Positions 12,402 through 22,119 of a DNA stretch of 64,000 bases are shown in pieces. The stretch covers positions 157,501 to 221,500 of the forward strand of contig JAMWET010001336.1 of assembly GCA_024036415.1 (NCBI GenBank). The letters are read 5' to 3'. Under the pieces are notes generated by a model that saw nothing but the letters and a program-made list of their open reading frames with translations, did not search any database and was not told the DNA's origin. Source of the stretch: Prochilodus magdalenae (Eukaryota; Chordata; Actinopteri; Characiformes; Prochilodontidae). A program made the position numbers and the translations under genes. Position 1 is the stretch's first letter, and every line of letters starts with the position of its first letter.

Positions 12402-12912
12402 TACACCATGAAGCTCCACCTGTACAGTGAAACGTTTGACTGGAGTAAAACACCATCCGGGGATCTCCAGAACACCATGAAGATAGCTCCACCTGTACAC
12501 TAGAACACCTGACTGGAGTAGAACACCATCCGGGTATCTCCAGAACACCATGAAGATATCTCCACCTGTACACTTGAACCTCTGACTGGAGTAGAACACC
12601 ATCCGGGGATCTCCAGTACACCATGAAGATAGCTCCACCTGTACACTAGAACATCTGACTGGAGTAGAACACCATCCGGGGATCTCCAGTACACCATGAA
12701 GATAGCTCCACCTGTACACTAGAACATCTGACTGGAGTAGAACACCATCCGGGGATCTCCAGTACACCATGAAGATAGCTCCACCTGTACACTAAAAACA
12801 CCTGACTGGAGTAGAACACCATCCGGGTATCTCCAGAACACCATGAAGATAGCTCCACCTGTACAGTGGAACGTCTGACTGGAGTAGAACACCATCTGGG
12901 TATCTCCAGTGC
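12402..12912. repeat. 73-bp minisatellite, ~7 units
   Basis: The unit includes ctccacctgtacac, ctgactggagtagaacacca, tccggggatctccag and aacaccatgaagata, with 72-74-bp spacing. Variants are gtacacc/gaacacc and ggggatc/gggtatc. The minus strand is open in all three frames over much of the array (ORFs at 12315-12770, 12500-12697 and 12646-12969) because the unit has few stops in any frame and its length is 1 modulo 3. Peptides such as 'MVFYSSQ' recur. I treat these as by-products of the repeat. Confidence 0.95.
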
Positions 12913-12949
12913 CATACTGTAAATCTCCATTTCGGTTACAGCTCCTGAA

Positions 12950-13034
12950 TTTTTCTGGTATGGATCCATCCTTGCAGATCATATACCCCTATACATGCTG
13001 ATTGTTCTCGCTGGGGCAGATGGGGTCTTCCAGC
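12950..13034 (+). mobile_element. Tc1-like transposon fragment
   Basis: tatggatccatccttgcaga, tcatatacccctatacatgc and ctggggcagatggggtcttc match 20093-20140 and 18498-18520, parts of a Tc1-like coding region just upstream of the second catalytic Asp. The fragment is cut off by a SINE-3 copy. Confidence 0.6.
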
Positions 13035-13255
13035 CCATCAGAGAGTCGACATACCGACTCACTCGCACCTGGGGGCAGTTTAGCTTCTCCAGTTCACCTG
13101 ACTCCATGTCTTAGACTGTGGGCGGAAACCAGAGCACCCGGAGGAGGAAACCCACACAGGCACAGAAGGAACACCCAACACAGGGAGAGCCACGAACAGC
13201 CGGGAATCAAACCCAGGCCTTTCTTGTTGTGAGGCGACAGTGCTACCCATTGTAG
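13035..13255 (-). mobile_element. SINE-3 (tRNA-like head), minus strand
   Basis: Read on the minus strand: gggtagcactgtcgcctcac (A-box-like), then gggtttgattccc (B-box-like), then a body with tgtgtgggtttcctcc and 'agtcaggtgaactggagaag'. This head and body are a common dispersed repeat in fish genomes. The A and B boxes imply descent from an RNA polymerase III-transcribed tRNA-like source. The copy is diverged and probably inactive. Confidence 0.7.
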
Positions 13256-14179
13256 TAGGGTGGGGCCTCTTGTCTGAGTTGGTCTTCTAAAGTAAAAGTC
13301 TGTGCACCTTAAAACTAGTTGGAGATTGCATGTAGGACAACAATCCAGGTGGTCCGAGCGTGGACCAGCAGTGGAAAACAGTCAGCGGAATGCCAGATAT
13401 GCTTGGGTATATTGACTCCTAATCTATTTCTGCTGTGGAGCCACAAGGGGGCAGTAAAGGAGCCACATGATGCCAAACTCTAGCACAGTCACTCCCAAAT
13501 GAAAACAAGTTCAGCTCCGTAATCTGATACCTCAGACGGATCGGAAGCTCGACTGGTGCCAGAAAAAAAAGCTAACTAAGGAATGTGTACCATGTGGGAA
13601 CTTTCCTGGCAACTTCCAAAATCTAAGACTTGACTTCCGGATCATTACTTTCAATATCTGCCACCGAGCTGGCAGGTCCTCCAATTTCCCGAGCTTACAG
13701 AGTGCAGTAACAGCTCAACTTAGGACCGTACGGTGTCTTATTACGTGGGAGGTGGATGATTGGACGCACTATGGAATATTCCGACGCTATGATGGGCTTA
13801 TTCCATTAGGGGGTGGGATCTGTGATAGGCTTCCTACGGAATAATGCACCACCGTTTTTCATTCACCTGTTAGAGAATTCCGTCATGTGTGATTCCGAAC
13901 AATTACCCTCCCCTGCGCTAGTTAACCGAGGTAAAGGGATCCTCCCGAAAGGGGACCTAATCTCGGAGCGATAGCGGCTGCCGTCGCAACACCTAGGAGG
14001 CCCCGTCCGGATCTCTGAACCGGAGCCACTGGTCAGTTCCGCTATTATCTTGGGGAATTGTTTTCATGCTTATCACCACTTTGTTACAGTAACGAGGCTC
14101 CACTGCACGCTAGGCGCACCGGACCCTTTCCGGCCCGCTGCTCCGAACCCTGTCCCGCTCCCGTAAATAAATCTATGCA
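13256..14179. other. Unique sequence with one CTCF-like motif, no gene seen
   Basis: Single-copy DNA, CpG-rich around 13920-14160. No ORF of note on either strand. Confidence 0.4.
13436..13455 (+). promoter_or_regulatory. CTCF-like motif
   Basis: gagccacaagggggcagtaa matches the CCASYAGRKGGCR core with one mismatch (A for Y). Sequence match only. Confidence 0.4.
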
Positions 14180-14540
14180 TAATGTGGAAAGATAGCCTTG
14201 CTTTTCCAGCCAAATCCTCCCTTAATTAGCTGCGTAGCGCTAGCGCTTCTCTGCTTGAGGGTGTCCTGTTGTTATCAAAGCATGGAATTATTTCTTCACA
14301 CATAACTAACACCTCTGTTTATTTTTAAGCTTCTCGCTGAGAGACGTTAATTATCAAAGGATAAACTCATCTTTTCTCAGAAAGCTTCGAAGTGAGGATA
14401 AACACCGGGCCAATTATTCCGTGATGTATGGACTTAATTATTTTTGGCGGGGAGGTCATTAGACTTCCATAAACAAAATTGATAAGTAGTGACTTTTAAG
14501 GGTTTTATCTGGAACGTGATGATGTTTCGGGGGGATTACA
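14180..14540. promoter_or_regulatory. Enhancer-like cluster of homeodomain and TCF-type words
   Basis: Single-copy AT-rich block with TTAATTAG at 14222, TTAATTA at 14347, CAATTATT near 14411 and ACTTAATTA at 14432. Two ATCAAAG words (TCF/LEF core) lie at 14274-14280 and 14353-14359, the second sharing an A with TTAATTA. Such mixtures are typical of vertebrate developmental enhancers. Activity and conservation are inference. Confidence 0.35.
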
Positions 14541-15290
14541 TCGAGAGCGATGGTTCAGCTATCCTCATCTTTCTCTTCTTCCAAACTACGAACAAAACTT
14601 CTGCCCGGCTGCTTCGGAAAACAGCCTGTCCTCGAATCAACTCTCCTGCCGTGGTGGAATCTCAGAGCCTCCAGCTCGCGCTAATGTTATCGATGGCCGG
14701 CCTACGGCACCCGCGCTGCCGTACGCAGGGCCTAAGGCGCGGGTCTGGAGGCATGCATAAATATTCAGGTAACAGAAAAGGTGTGTGTGCGCCGGCACGG
14801 GCGGCGCTGGAGTTCATCGCTCGGCCACTTCGGCACTTCACAGGATGTCACGGTGGCGCTCCGAGACCCTGGGAGGGAGCCGCGGTGTGTTGACTGTGTC
14901 CAGCACATTCCGGAAAAGAGCGAGATGGAAGGTGACTAATGTGTTTGGGTGCCGAAGGGTTCTGGGGTTCTTCAGTAGAGTGAGGTAAAGCGAGGTGGGA
15001 TTTCAGGTTAGCCGGGACACTTTGGCCGTGCACTGACCGGAATAACCTCGTTTCCGACATTCCCCTGGTCATCCAAGGCGTGTTAGTGCGCACTGGAGCA
15101 CCCATGCTAATGTCGCTAACAAGGAATGAAAACTTGGAAGAACTGAAGAACCAATTAGCATTTTCCAAGCTGTCCCAGCCAGATGGAGACATGGCGTCTC
15201 CCACTTGTCCCTCCTGATGCCGTAGTCCAACCACTTTAAACCAGGACCCCTGCATTCAATAGTGCAATACTGTAATACTCTATTCTCACA
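14541..15290. other. Unique GC-rich sequence, doubtful ORFs only
   Basis: Open frames at 14489-14893 (+) and 14848-15255 (-) reach about 135 codons, but they are unsupported by any domain and overlap on opposite strands. I do not call them genes. Confidence 0.4.
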
Positions 15291-16625
15291 GTATTAGGTT
15301 TAGGACTAGGACTAGGTTTAGGTTTTGGTCTGAGTTTAAGTTTAAAGCTACACTTAGTGCTAGATAAAAGTTGTAGGCTATAACAAGACTTTGGATACTA
15401 TGAGTTTTAGGCTCATTCCTGAATGTAATCATTAGAGTGAGCGCTAGGCTCAGCTTTAGGTTTACCTGAGGCTAGGCCTAGAGTGAGTACTAGGTTTTAA
15501 GTTTAGAGTGGGTTTAAAGTAAGAATCAGTGCTGTGTTTAGTTTTAGGTTTAGGATGAAGTAAAGTTTAAGGCCAGATTTATTATGAGGTTGACGTTTGG
15601 GTTGCAGGTTTAGGCTTGGTTTAAGATCTTTAGGTTTAACTTTATGTTTTAAGTTAGAGAGAAGGTTTAAAGTAAGAATGAGTGCTAGGTTTAGTTTTAT
15701 GTTTGGGGATAGGTTGAGGGACAGATTTGTTCTTAAGTTTAAGTTTAGGTTAGGTTTACGGTTTGAGAGAGTTTTAGATTTAAGTTTAGGTTTAGGTTAA
15801 GTTAGAGTGCTATTAAGTTGGAGTGTGTTTAGAGTTTAAATGAGTGCTATGTTTAGTCTGAAGTCTATTTACCTGAGTTTAGAACTAGAGTATTAGGTTT
15901 TGACTTTAAGGTTTAAAGTAAGAATGAGTGCTAGGTTTGGTTTTATGTTTCAGAACGGGGTTAAGTTTAAGGACAGACTTAAGTATAGGTTAAGGTAGGT
16001 TTAGATTAGGTTTAAGATCCGAGTGCATTTTAGGTTCATGTTTAGGTTTTAAGTTTAGAAAAGGTTTAAAGTAAAAAGGAGTGCTAGGTTTAGTTTTATG
16101 TTTTAGAATGGGACTATGTCGAGGGACAGATTTATTACTGGGCTTAAGTTTAGGTTGTAGGTTTAGTTTAAGTGTAGGATCTAAAGTGAGTTCTAGTTTT
16201 ATGTTAAAGTTTTAATTTTAAAGTTTGTGTAAAGTAGGACCATGAACCATGTTTGGTTTTATGTTGTAGGCTGAGGTTAGTCTTTGTAGATTTTTAGAGT
16301 AAGACCTAGATTTAGTTTTTAGACCGAGGTTAAACTTCAAATACATTTTTATATTAAGCTGAGGTTTAGGTTAGCATTAGAATTAGAGTAGGATTTAGAT
16401 TTAGTTTTTAGACCAAGGTTAAATTTAAATCGAAATTGACTGAGGTTAAATTTAAAATGAAATTCAATATTAGGCTTAAGTTTAGGTTTTAGGTTTAGGT
16501 TTAAGGTTAAGTTTAAGTGTTGGCTTCATGCTGAGGTTATGATTGAGTTTAGAGTAAGTGCTAGGTTTAGTCTCAGGGTTCGAGAGTTAGGTTTAGTTTC
16601 TTAGGCTGAGGTTAATCTCAGTGTT
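15291..16625. repeat. Degenerate TTTAGG/TTTAAG-type array, ~1.3 kb
   Basis: The words ttaggt, tttaag and tttaggttt dominate this stretch. A longer module (aagtaagaatgagtgctagg then tttagttttatgttt) occurs near 15670 and 15920, with a diverged copy near 16070, so larger blocks were also duplicated. The hexamer resembles a telomere-type repeat (TTAGGG in vertebrates), but perfect TTAGGG tandems are absent. Confidence 0.85.
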
Positions 16626-17460
16626 AAGGGCTGTGGTTAGAGCTAGACCACACTTTTAATCGGTAGTTAGCCGGACGCTAGCTGAACACGGTCTATCCAT
16701 AATTCACCACCCAAACAGACTGTTACGGAGGTTTACCCAGAACCCACATACAAGCCCGTTTAAGACGCCGTCAAGCTCCACATAATGAGCCTAATTTCAT
16801 GTTTCCTTGTTTTCCGAGAGCTCGGCACGGCGTCGTAACCGTTGTAGCGGTTGATCACAGGAGTGAGAAAGCTCGGGGGAGGCCCGTCGGGAGAGCATGT
16901 AAGCCGTTTAGTCCAGCAACACCGATCGTTTGTCAAAGCGACACCTAGGAGAATCCAGAGACAATGTTGTGAGCCCAGATCAGGGAGTGGGAGCTGAGAG
17001 CTGTAATACGATTCAGCTGGCTGATTAAGACCGGGGAGTTACAAATCAGCATCCAGACAGCTCAATCACACGCGCACACACATACACAGCCCTCGCATTT
17101 CCCCCCAGGGCCCTTCCCCTCACGCTCTCGCTCTCGCTCTCATTCTCGCTCTCTCAAATCCCAATCAAAAGTGAGCCATCAATGGAGCTCATCAACGACA
17201 ACAAGCCGAGAGGAGCGAACAGGAGCTCTGGCACCGTGAGGTGTCTCTGTGAAGGAGGCATCCAGGCAGAGACAGCCTCCGTCCTTAAAGTCTCTCCGTA
17301 ACCCGCCGTCACCCAGGGACGCGACTAACAGCACACTGAAAATGACTCCACGATACAGTTGGCGCTACTCTTCCCGTAAATTCCTGACGCTTGTTTTTGT
17401 GCGCTAGGCGGGGCCGAGAATCTGGAGCAGGGATTTCGTACTTGGGCTGTAAGACAAGTG
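16626..17460. other. Unique sequence, candidate conserved noncoding DNA
   Basis: Single-copy and CpG-containing (for example gcacggcgtcgtaaccgttg near 16825), with gctggctgattaagaccg near 17016. No exon-like ORF. A ctctcgctctcgctct run lies at 17124-17155. Confidence 0.3.
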
Positions 17461-17461
17461 C

Positions 17462-17512
17462 ATTGCTATTTCTTCTTCCTCCTCCTCCTCTTCTTCTTCC
17501 TCTTCTTCATCA
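17462..17512. repeat. (TTC/TCC)n tract
   Basis: A pyrimidine triplet run at the left border of the SINE array. Similar runs occur at 26251-26277 and 33599-33650. Confidence 0.9.
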
Positions 17513-17515
17513 GCA

Positions 17516-18290
17516 CGTAGCTCATGAAGGAGGTCACATGTCATGAGCTGGCTTGGTGGGTATGTAGGGTGTGTGATAGGCTGTATAGGCTGATAGTGGT
17601 TGGAGTAGCTCAGCGGATAGCACCACTACCACATGTGGGAGCCAGGGGTTCGAATCCCGGTCTGGGTGCCTACACTGTGTCCTTGGGCACAGCCAGCTCA
17701 TGACGTGTGGGGGTACGTGGTCTCGTCCACAGGTGGGCCAATGCAGTGTTAGGTGTTCTGCCCAAGGACACAGTGTAGTCACCCAGAACGGGATTCGAAC
17801 CCCTGGCTCCCACATGTCATGAGCTGGCTTGGTGGGTATGTAGGCTGTATAGGCTGATAGTGGTTGGGGTAGCTCAGCGGATAGCACTACTACCACATGT
17901 GGGAGCCAGGGGTTCGAATCCCGATCTGGGTGACTACACTGTGTCCTTGGGCACATCCAGTTCATGAGGTGTGGGGTTTCTTGGTCTCGTACACAGGCGG
18001 GCCAATGCTGTGTTAGGTGTTCTGCCGAAGGACTGTGTGTAGTCACCCAGACCGGGATTCGAACCCCTGCCTCCCACATGTCATGAGCTGGCTTGGTGGG
18101 TATGTAGGGTGTGTGATAGGCTGTATAGGCTGATAGTGGTTGGGGTAGCTCAGCGGATAGCACTACTACCACATGTGGGAGCCAGGGGTTCGAATCCCGG
18201 TCTGGGTGACTACACTGTGTCCTTGGGCAGAACACCTAACACTACATTGGCCCACCTGTGGATGAGACCACGTACCCCCACACGTGCTAA
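17516..18290. mobile_element. Palindromic tandem array of tRNA-like SINE-1 heads
   Basis: Three units start with catgtcatgagctggcttgg at 17537, 17813 and 18077 (spacings 276 and 264 bp). Each holds a plus-strand tRNA-like head. A boxes (TAGCTCAGCGG) lie at 17606, 17870 and 18146; B boxes (GGTTCGAATCC) lie at 17647, 17911 and 18187. Between them lie inverted copies with B boxes at 17791-17801 and 18055-18065 on the minus strand. There are thus five B boxes in about 550 bp and long complementary arms. The spacings are multiples of three, so a 233-codon minus ORF (17534-18235) stays open through all units; its repeats such as 'CPRTQCSHPDRDSNPWLPHV' are by-products. These are SINE-type heads, not mature tRNA genes. 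Confidence 0.85.
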
Positions 18291-18645
18291 CCATCTTCCT
18301 TGGGATGCACCACAGTTAGCATGGCTCCAGATACCTGTGACAACCTACCAGGACCTTACTGAGTCACTCCCAGCCCGTCTAACTGCTGTTCTACTCTTGA
18401 GATCAGCTGGTGGTCATGTGACTTGGCTGTGTTGGTTTGATGTCCCCGTAACATAATTATGTGGACAGTGGAGTCAGCCAATCAGGTTTGATTTCCCTGG
18501 GGCGGATGGGGTCTTTCAGCAAGACAGTGCCACATGGCTGAAAGAGCATGACCTGGACTTCCAAGTCCTACCCCGGCCCCCTCCTTCCTCAGACTTAACC
18601 CCACTGAGCATCTGTGGGACCACCTTGATTATCGTGTACGCTCTA
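18291..18645 (+). pseudogene. Tc1-like transposase remnant, two rearranged pieces
   Basis: 18296-18410 can be read as a transposase C-terminus ('QIPVTTYQDLTESLPARLTA'), the usual 'IP...L..S.PRR..AVI' region of Tc1 enzymes. 18495-18640 holds an earlier part of the protein: ctggggcggatggggtcttt, ttcagcaagacagtgcc (second-Asp strand, 'QQDSA'), then agcatgacctggacttcc and 'PTEHLWDHLD' near 18600-18630. The order is therefore reversed relative to a normal gene. The 18295-18485 piece matches 20310-20505, including non-transposon flank. Inactive. Confidence 0.75.
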
Positions 18646-19117
18646 CGGACTATATATTTTGGTAGAGGAGCCCTACCTCTCCGTAAACACCCCCTCCTCC
18701 ACCCCTCACCAAGCAACCCCACCCAACTGCCACTCTTTCTCCGTGCGCTCGTCTCGCTTGCCGCAGGTTTAATTAAATCACCTTATTTATGGAGAGATTG
18801 GCTCAGAGTAGGACTCATTTACGGGATTGGAGGCAGAGCCGCCTCACGCTTGGGTGATCGCCAGGCAGAAAAAAAAAAGAGGGGGAAAAAAAGCGCATTA
18901 AAATGATAAAAAACGTTCCCCGCATTCAGACTCAACTTATTTTTGGCTTGCGTGTGTGTGTGTTGGCAGTGGCGGTGATGTGGGAGGGGGGGTGTGGGGT
19001 AAAATGTGTAAGTGTGGCACTATCAGCAACAGAAACAACCCCAATCAGCCTATCGGCTTGGCTGGATATAAAAGCAGGTATGATGCTTTATTGTGCATCC
19101 AAGCCTATGCTGGACTG
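18646..19117. other. Unique sequence, no gene seen
   Basis: Contains gcaggtttaattaaatcacc near 18763, an A-rich run at 18870-18910 and a G-rich patch at 18980-19000. No exon-like ORF. Confidence 0.4.
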
Positions 19118-19119
19118 AA

Positions 19120-19158
<39 letters not shown>
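19118..19158. repeat. (GA)n microsatellite
   Basis: About 18 GA units with one AAAGA interruption. Confidence 0.95.
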
Positions 19159-19162
<4 letters not shown>

Positions 19163-19964
19163 AAGAAGCAGCCTCTGCCAAAGGCAGGCTTTGGGGAAAA
19201 GACTCGGAGAAGGCAAAACATCTGGCCTCGGATTTTTAATTAGAGTCAGCTCACCTCTGGGATTATTTTTAGTTCAGGGCGCGGGGGGATTTCTCCTCCT
19301 TGCGGACCACCTGACAACAGTACGGAGAGGCACCTGTGTGCTTCTCCGCGGGCGGGTGCGCATGTGGGTGGCTGCACAAGTGTCAGCTGGTTCGCGCTGG
19401 TGCTCCAGTTTTGTTAAAGTGCCATCGCCGTCGAAGTTAAAGGAGCTCCGAGGAGCCGGTAAAGAGGCTTGCCACGCGTCGCACCGTGTCCCAGCTGCCG
19501 TGCCGGCGAGTCTCACGGACGTGCAGGTCGACGCATTCGTTGGACTTCCCTGCCCGGAAGCTTCAAAGCGGTGGCAGCGAAATGAAAGGCGCACCGTCTA
19601 ACACCAACCCGCCCCACCCCCTTCCGCAGATCAGCCAAGACTAGCGCTATGAGGCTAATGTAGCTAGCAAGTAGTATAAGCTCATTCCCAGCCAATTAGC
19701 ATAAAACTGCATGTCTAAATCACAACTTGCCTCAAACCGTGTCAAGTTCTGAAGGAATCTCAAACAGGCATCCTTGCGTCACTGATGCTTTCTGACAGTG
19801 TAAGACGTTCTGTCGGTGGAACCCTCAGGGCCTTCTAGGCCTTCAGAGAAAGATGGTTCTCGTGATTTCTGGGAAATGATTCGAAAACAAACACACGTTT
19901 AAGTTTCTTATTTATTAGGATCACCATCCTAGTTGGATTTCACTTCGCCAGTCCTTTCATTATA
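19159..19964. other. Unique sequence, doubtful ORFs only
   Basis: GC-rich from 19260 to 19620. The ORFs at 19191-19601 (+) and 19274-19594 (-) overlap antiparallel and show no domain, so I leave them uncalled. Confidence 0.4.
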
Positions 19965-20435
19965 CACAGTCGAGTCACATTATTATGACCGCTTTCTTCT
20001 ATTGCTGGTTGCAGCACGTATTTCCAAAAGGAGGTCACATGTCGTGAGCTGGCTTGGTGGGTATATGAGATGGGCAGTCAGCTGTGTATCTGGGTATGAA
20101 TCCATTCCTTCAGATCGCATACCCCCATGAATGGTGATCGGACCCTCTAGCCAGACGTGATGTCACACGTCTAGAAATACCCAACAATGGTTGAAAGAGC
20201 ATGGCCAAGACTTCCGACGACTAACCTGCCCCCCTAATTCTCCAGACATGAACCTAGCTGAGCATCTGTGGGACCACCTTGATGGATCCTTCACCACGTA
20301 CCCTCCAGCAGCTGTGGGATGCACCGCAGTCAACATGGCCTCAAGATACCTGTAACAAACTCCCAGGCCCTTACTCAGTCATTCCCAGCCCGTCTGGTGG
20401 TCATCTGGTGGTCATAATAACGTGACTTGACTGTG
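19965..20435 (+). mobile_element. Short nonautonomous Tc1-like element with terminal inverted repeats
   Basis: Left end cacagtcgagtcacattatt (19965 on) and right end ggtcataataacgtgacttg (20410 on) are complementary over about 26 bp with two mismatches. The interior keeps only the 3' half of a transposase: tggttgaaagagcatggcc, tctccagacatgaacc ('SPDMN'), agctgagcatctgtgggacc ('EHLWD') and a degraded C-terminus. The N-terminal half, including the DNA-binding domain, is absent. An active relative would have had to mobilise it. Confidence 0.8.
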
Positions 20436-20510
20436 CTGGTTTGATGTACCACTAACAAACATGATCAGGTGGACAGTGGGATCAACCAATCAGGTTCTGA
20501 TTTTCGTCAG
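20436..20510 (+). repeat. Flank shared with 18426-18485
   Basis: tggtttgatgtaccactaac and gtggacagtgggatcaacca match 18435-18480 although they lie outside the inverted repeat of the element. This suggests that the two loci share a segmental duplication or a longer parent element. Confidence 0.65.
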
Positions 20511-20900
20511 GGGTTCCTGCAGCTTGGGGGCAAACTCCATGGGTTGGTGGAGCATGGTGTACCCTTTCCAACAAGCCCTGGATAGCTGGTCTTCAAGGAA
20601 CCCTGGAGATAGGGACCCCATGGTCATAACAGTAAACCCCCCACCGTGTTTCCATATGCATCGTCCATTCCATCAGCTCCACTGACCATCAGGGACCCTG
20701 TTCTTCAATGGTCAGGACCCCCACAGAGCAGGTATTACGTGGGTGGTGGATGTGGAAGTGATGATAAAGGACATTATAACTATTTGTTGCTAGTTATAAA
20801 AGCTTATGCTCTGTATTATACAACATGATATATGACATCATACCAAGCTTGATTTATTTGATATGAATTATTCAATAAGTACCCCAAATGTGCTCCTAGA
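20511..20900. other. Unique or unrecognised DNA, no gene seen
   Basis: Short ORFs (20461-20685, 20646-20828) lack recognisable domains. The 3' part is AT-rich. Confidence 0.4.
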
Positions 20901-21400
20901 GCGAGGGTCCGAAAGGTAAAGGGTTAATTACACACACTGATTCCGTTACCCGTCAGTGCCCTGGTCCTGCTCCAAACCGCACTCCCTGGCTGGAGGCGAA
21001 AACGAGACTCCAGTAACCCTGCCCTGGCCTCTGCGCTTGCCGGGGCCAAACCGCAGAGGCTGGAAGGCCTGATGGGGGCGGCGGAGGAGGGGGCGAGGGA
21101 TGGGAGGTCACCAGGAGCAGTGAGGACACTTAGACAGCCGAGATGCAGAATTGATTTTGTTTCACTTAGCAGGGCCCAGCGAGAGACGAGGCTCGCTATA
21201 TACGAATCAGGGCTGGAGTCAGTCAGCCAGAGGGGGCTTCTACCGGGAAGGCTCACCACACTTCAGTGCAGGCATCCACCCGGAGTGCACATTACACGAT
21301 GAAATTTGAGGGGTTGTTGGGGTGGATGGTGGTGTGGGGGCATCAGGTTTTGGCCCCTGGTGATCATACAAGGATCTGAGTCACATCCATGAAAGAAACG
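20901..21400. other. Unique GC-rich block with a G-quadruplex-type motif
   Basis: Single-copy DNA. The plus strand at about 21073-21106 has four G runs (ggggg, ggggg, ggg, ggg), enough for a G-quadruplex if the G-tracts pair. Opposed ORFs of 111 and 76 codons show no domain. Confidence 0.4.
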
Positions 21401-21417
21401 ACCCTGGCTCCTGACGT

Positions 21418-21870
21418 CTAGAGCCCATTTAGCTTCTCCAGGGGATCCTTGTCTCTCTTTGGGTCTCCAGGCCTCTGAATGGCTTGTTTATGATTCCGCT
21501 CATTGGTCCATCCGTCTTGTTGTTGGCCGTCCTCTTCAATGTCCACTTTCTCAGTGCATAATGGTCTTTTCCAAAGAACTGGTGCTAGGTCCAACCTAAG
21601 AGCTTCAGTTTGGTTTATCTGGGCTTTGAGTGCGAGGCGAGCCAGAGAGAAAAGCGTAGCCTGGCCAGTCCTGATCCTGATCCTTATTTGTAGAGACGAA
21701 CGAATGCATCCGAAGGTCTTTTCAAGCTCTTCCATCCTTCTGCTGAGTGCCAATCTGTGTTGTATTCTTTGACTGATGGATCCATTGGTGTTAATAATTG
21801 ATCTGAGACGGCGAAAGCTCTCCACCATTTCCACATACTCTCCATCAGTGATACAGTTAGCGGTGATCAA
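21418..21870 (-). pseudogene. LINE reverse-transcriptase C-terminal relic (RTE/BovB-like)
   Basis: The minus-strand 150-codon ORF starts with 'RRLRSIINTNGSISQRIQHR' and 'LALSRRMEELEKTF', then 'SLQIRIRI'. This is the usual reverse-transcriptase tail pattern of a YLGS-type strand, a GS-x-EI-x-RL-LA-x-R helix, and L-x-TKIRI. Beyond it, in another frame, 'SLEKTIMH' and a degraded 'RGRPTTRRMDQ' followed by 'EAWR' correspond to the C-terminal tail of RTE/BovB-type LINE proteins. The part between (YGCETW region) is lost and at least one frameshift is needed. LINEs copy RNA into DNA at nicked targets. This fragment lacks the catalytic YADD and endonuclease regions, so it is dead. The clade assignment is from memory. 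Confidence 0.7.
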
Positions 21871-21964
21871 ACTGGTGTCAAATTGAGCTGAAGTCCCACT
21901 CCACTGCTTTCGCCGTCCTTATAATGGCCTTCGGTCCTGCAAATGACCTTTTACGGGGATCTAA

Positions 21965-22090
21965 AGTGTCAAGAGCAGGGTTTCTCAACCCTGGTCCTGG
22001 AGGCATCCTGCCCAGCAGGTTTTAGAGGCTTCCCTGCGACTCTGAAAGGGCTTGTTAATGAGCTGGTTGAAGTTGAGAAGGTGTGTTGGG
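21965..22090 (+). mobile_element. Half of a palindromic MITE-like repeat
   Basis: gggtttctcaaccctggtcc and tggaggcatcctgcccagca resemble one arm of the family represented complete at 60128-60275 (tggaggcctggtgtccagca). The partner arm was not found. Confidence 0.45.
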
Positions 22091-22119
22091 AGCAGGGACA
22101 TGCACAGGGCAGGGTGCAG

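Noticed and set aside
14489..14893. 134-codon ORF as a gene
   Set aside because: No domain, overlaps an antisense ORF, and lies in an enhancer-like block.
15291..16625. True vertebrate telomere block
   Set aside because: The tandem TTAGGG expected of a telomere is absent; words are mostly TTTAGG and TTTAAG with heavy divergence.
17600..18260. Cluster of functional tRNA genes
   Set aside because: A and B boxes are present, but I could not see a paired acceptor stem or a clean anticodon loop, and the flanks match dispersed SINE-1 copies. They are SINE heads.
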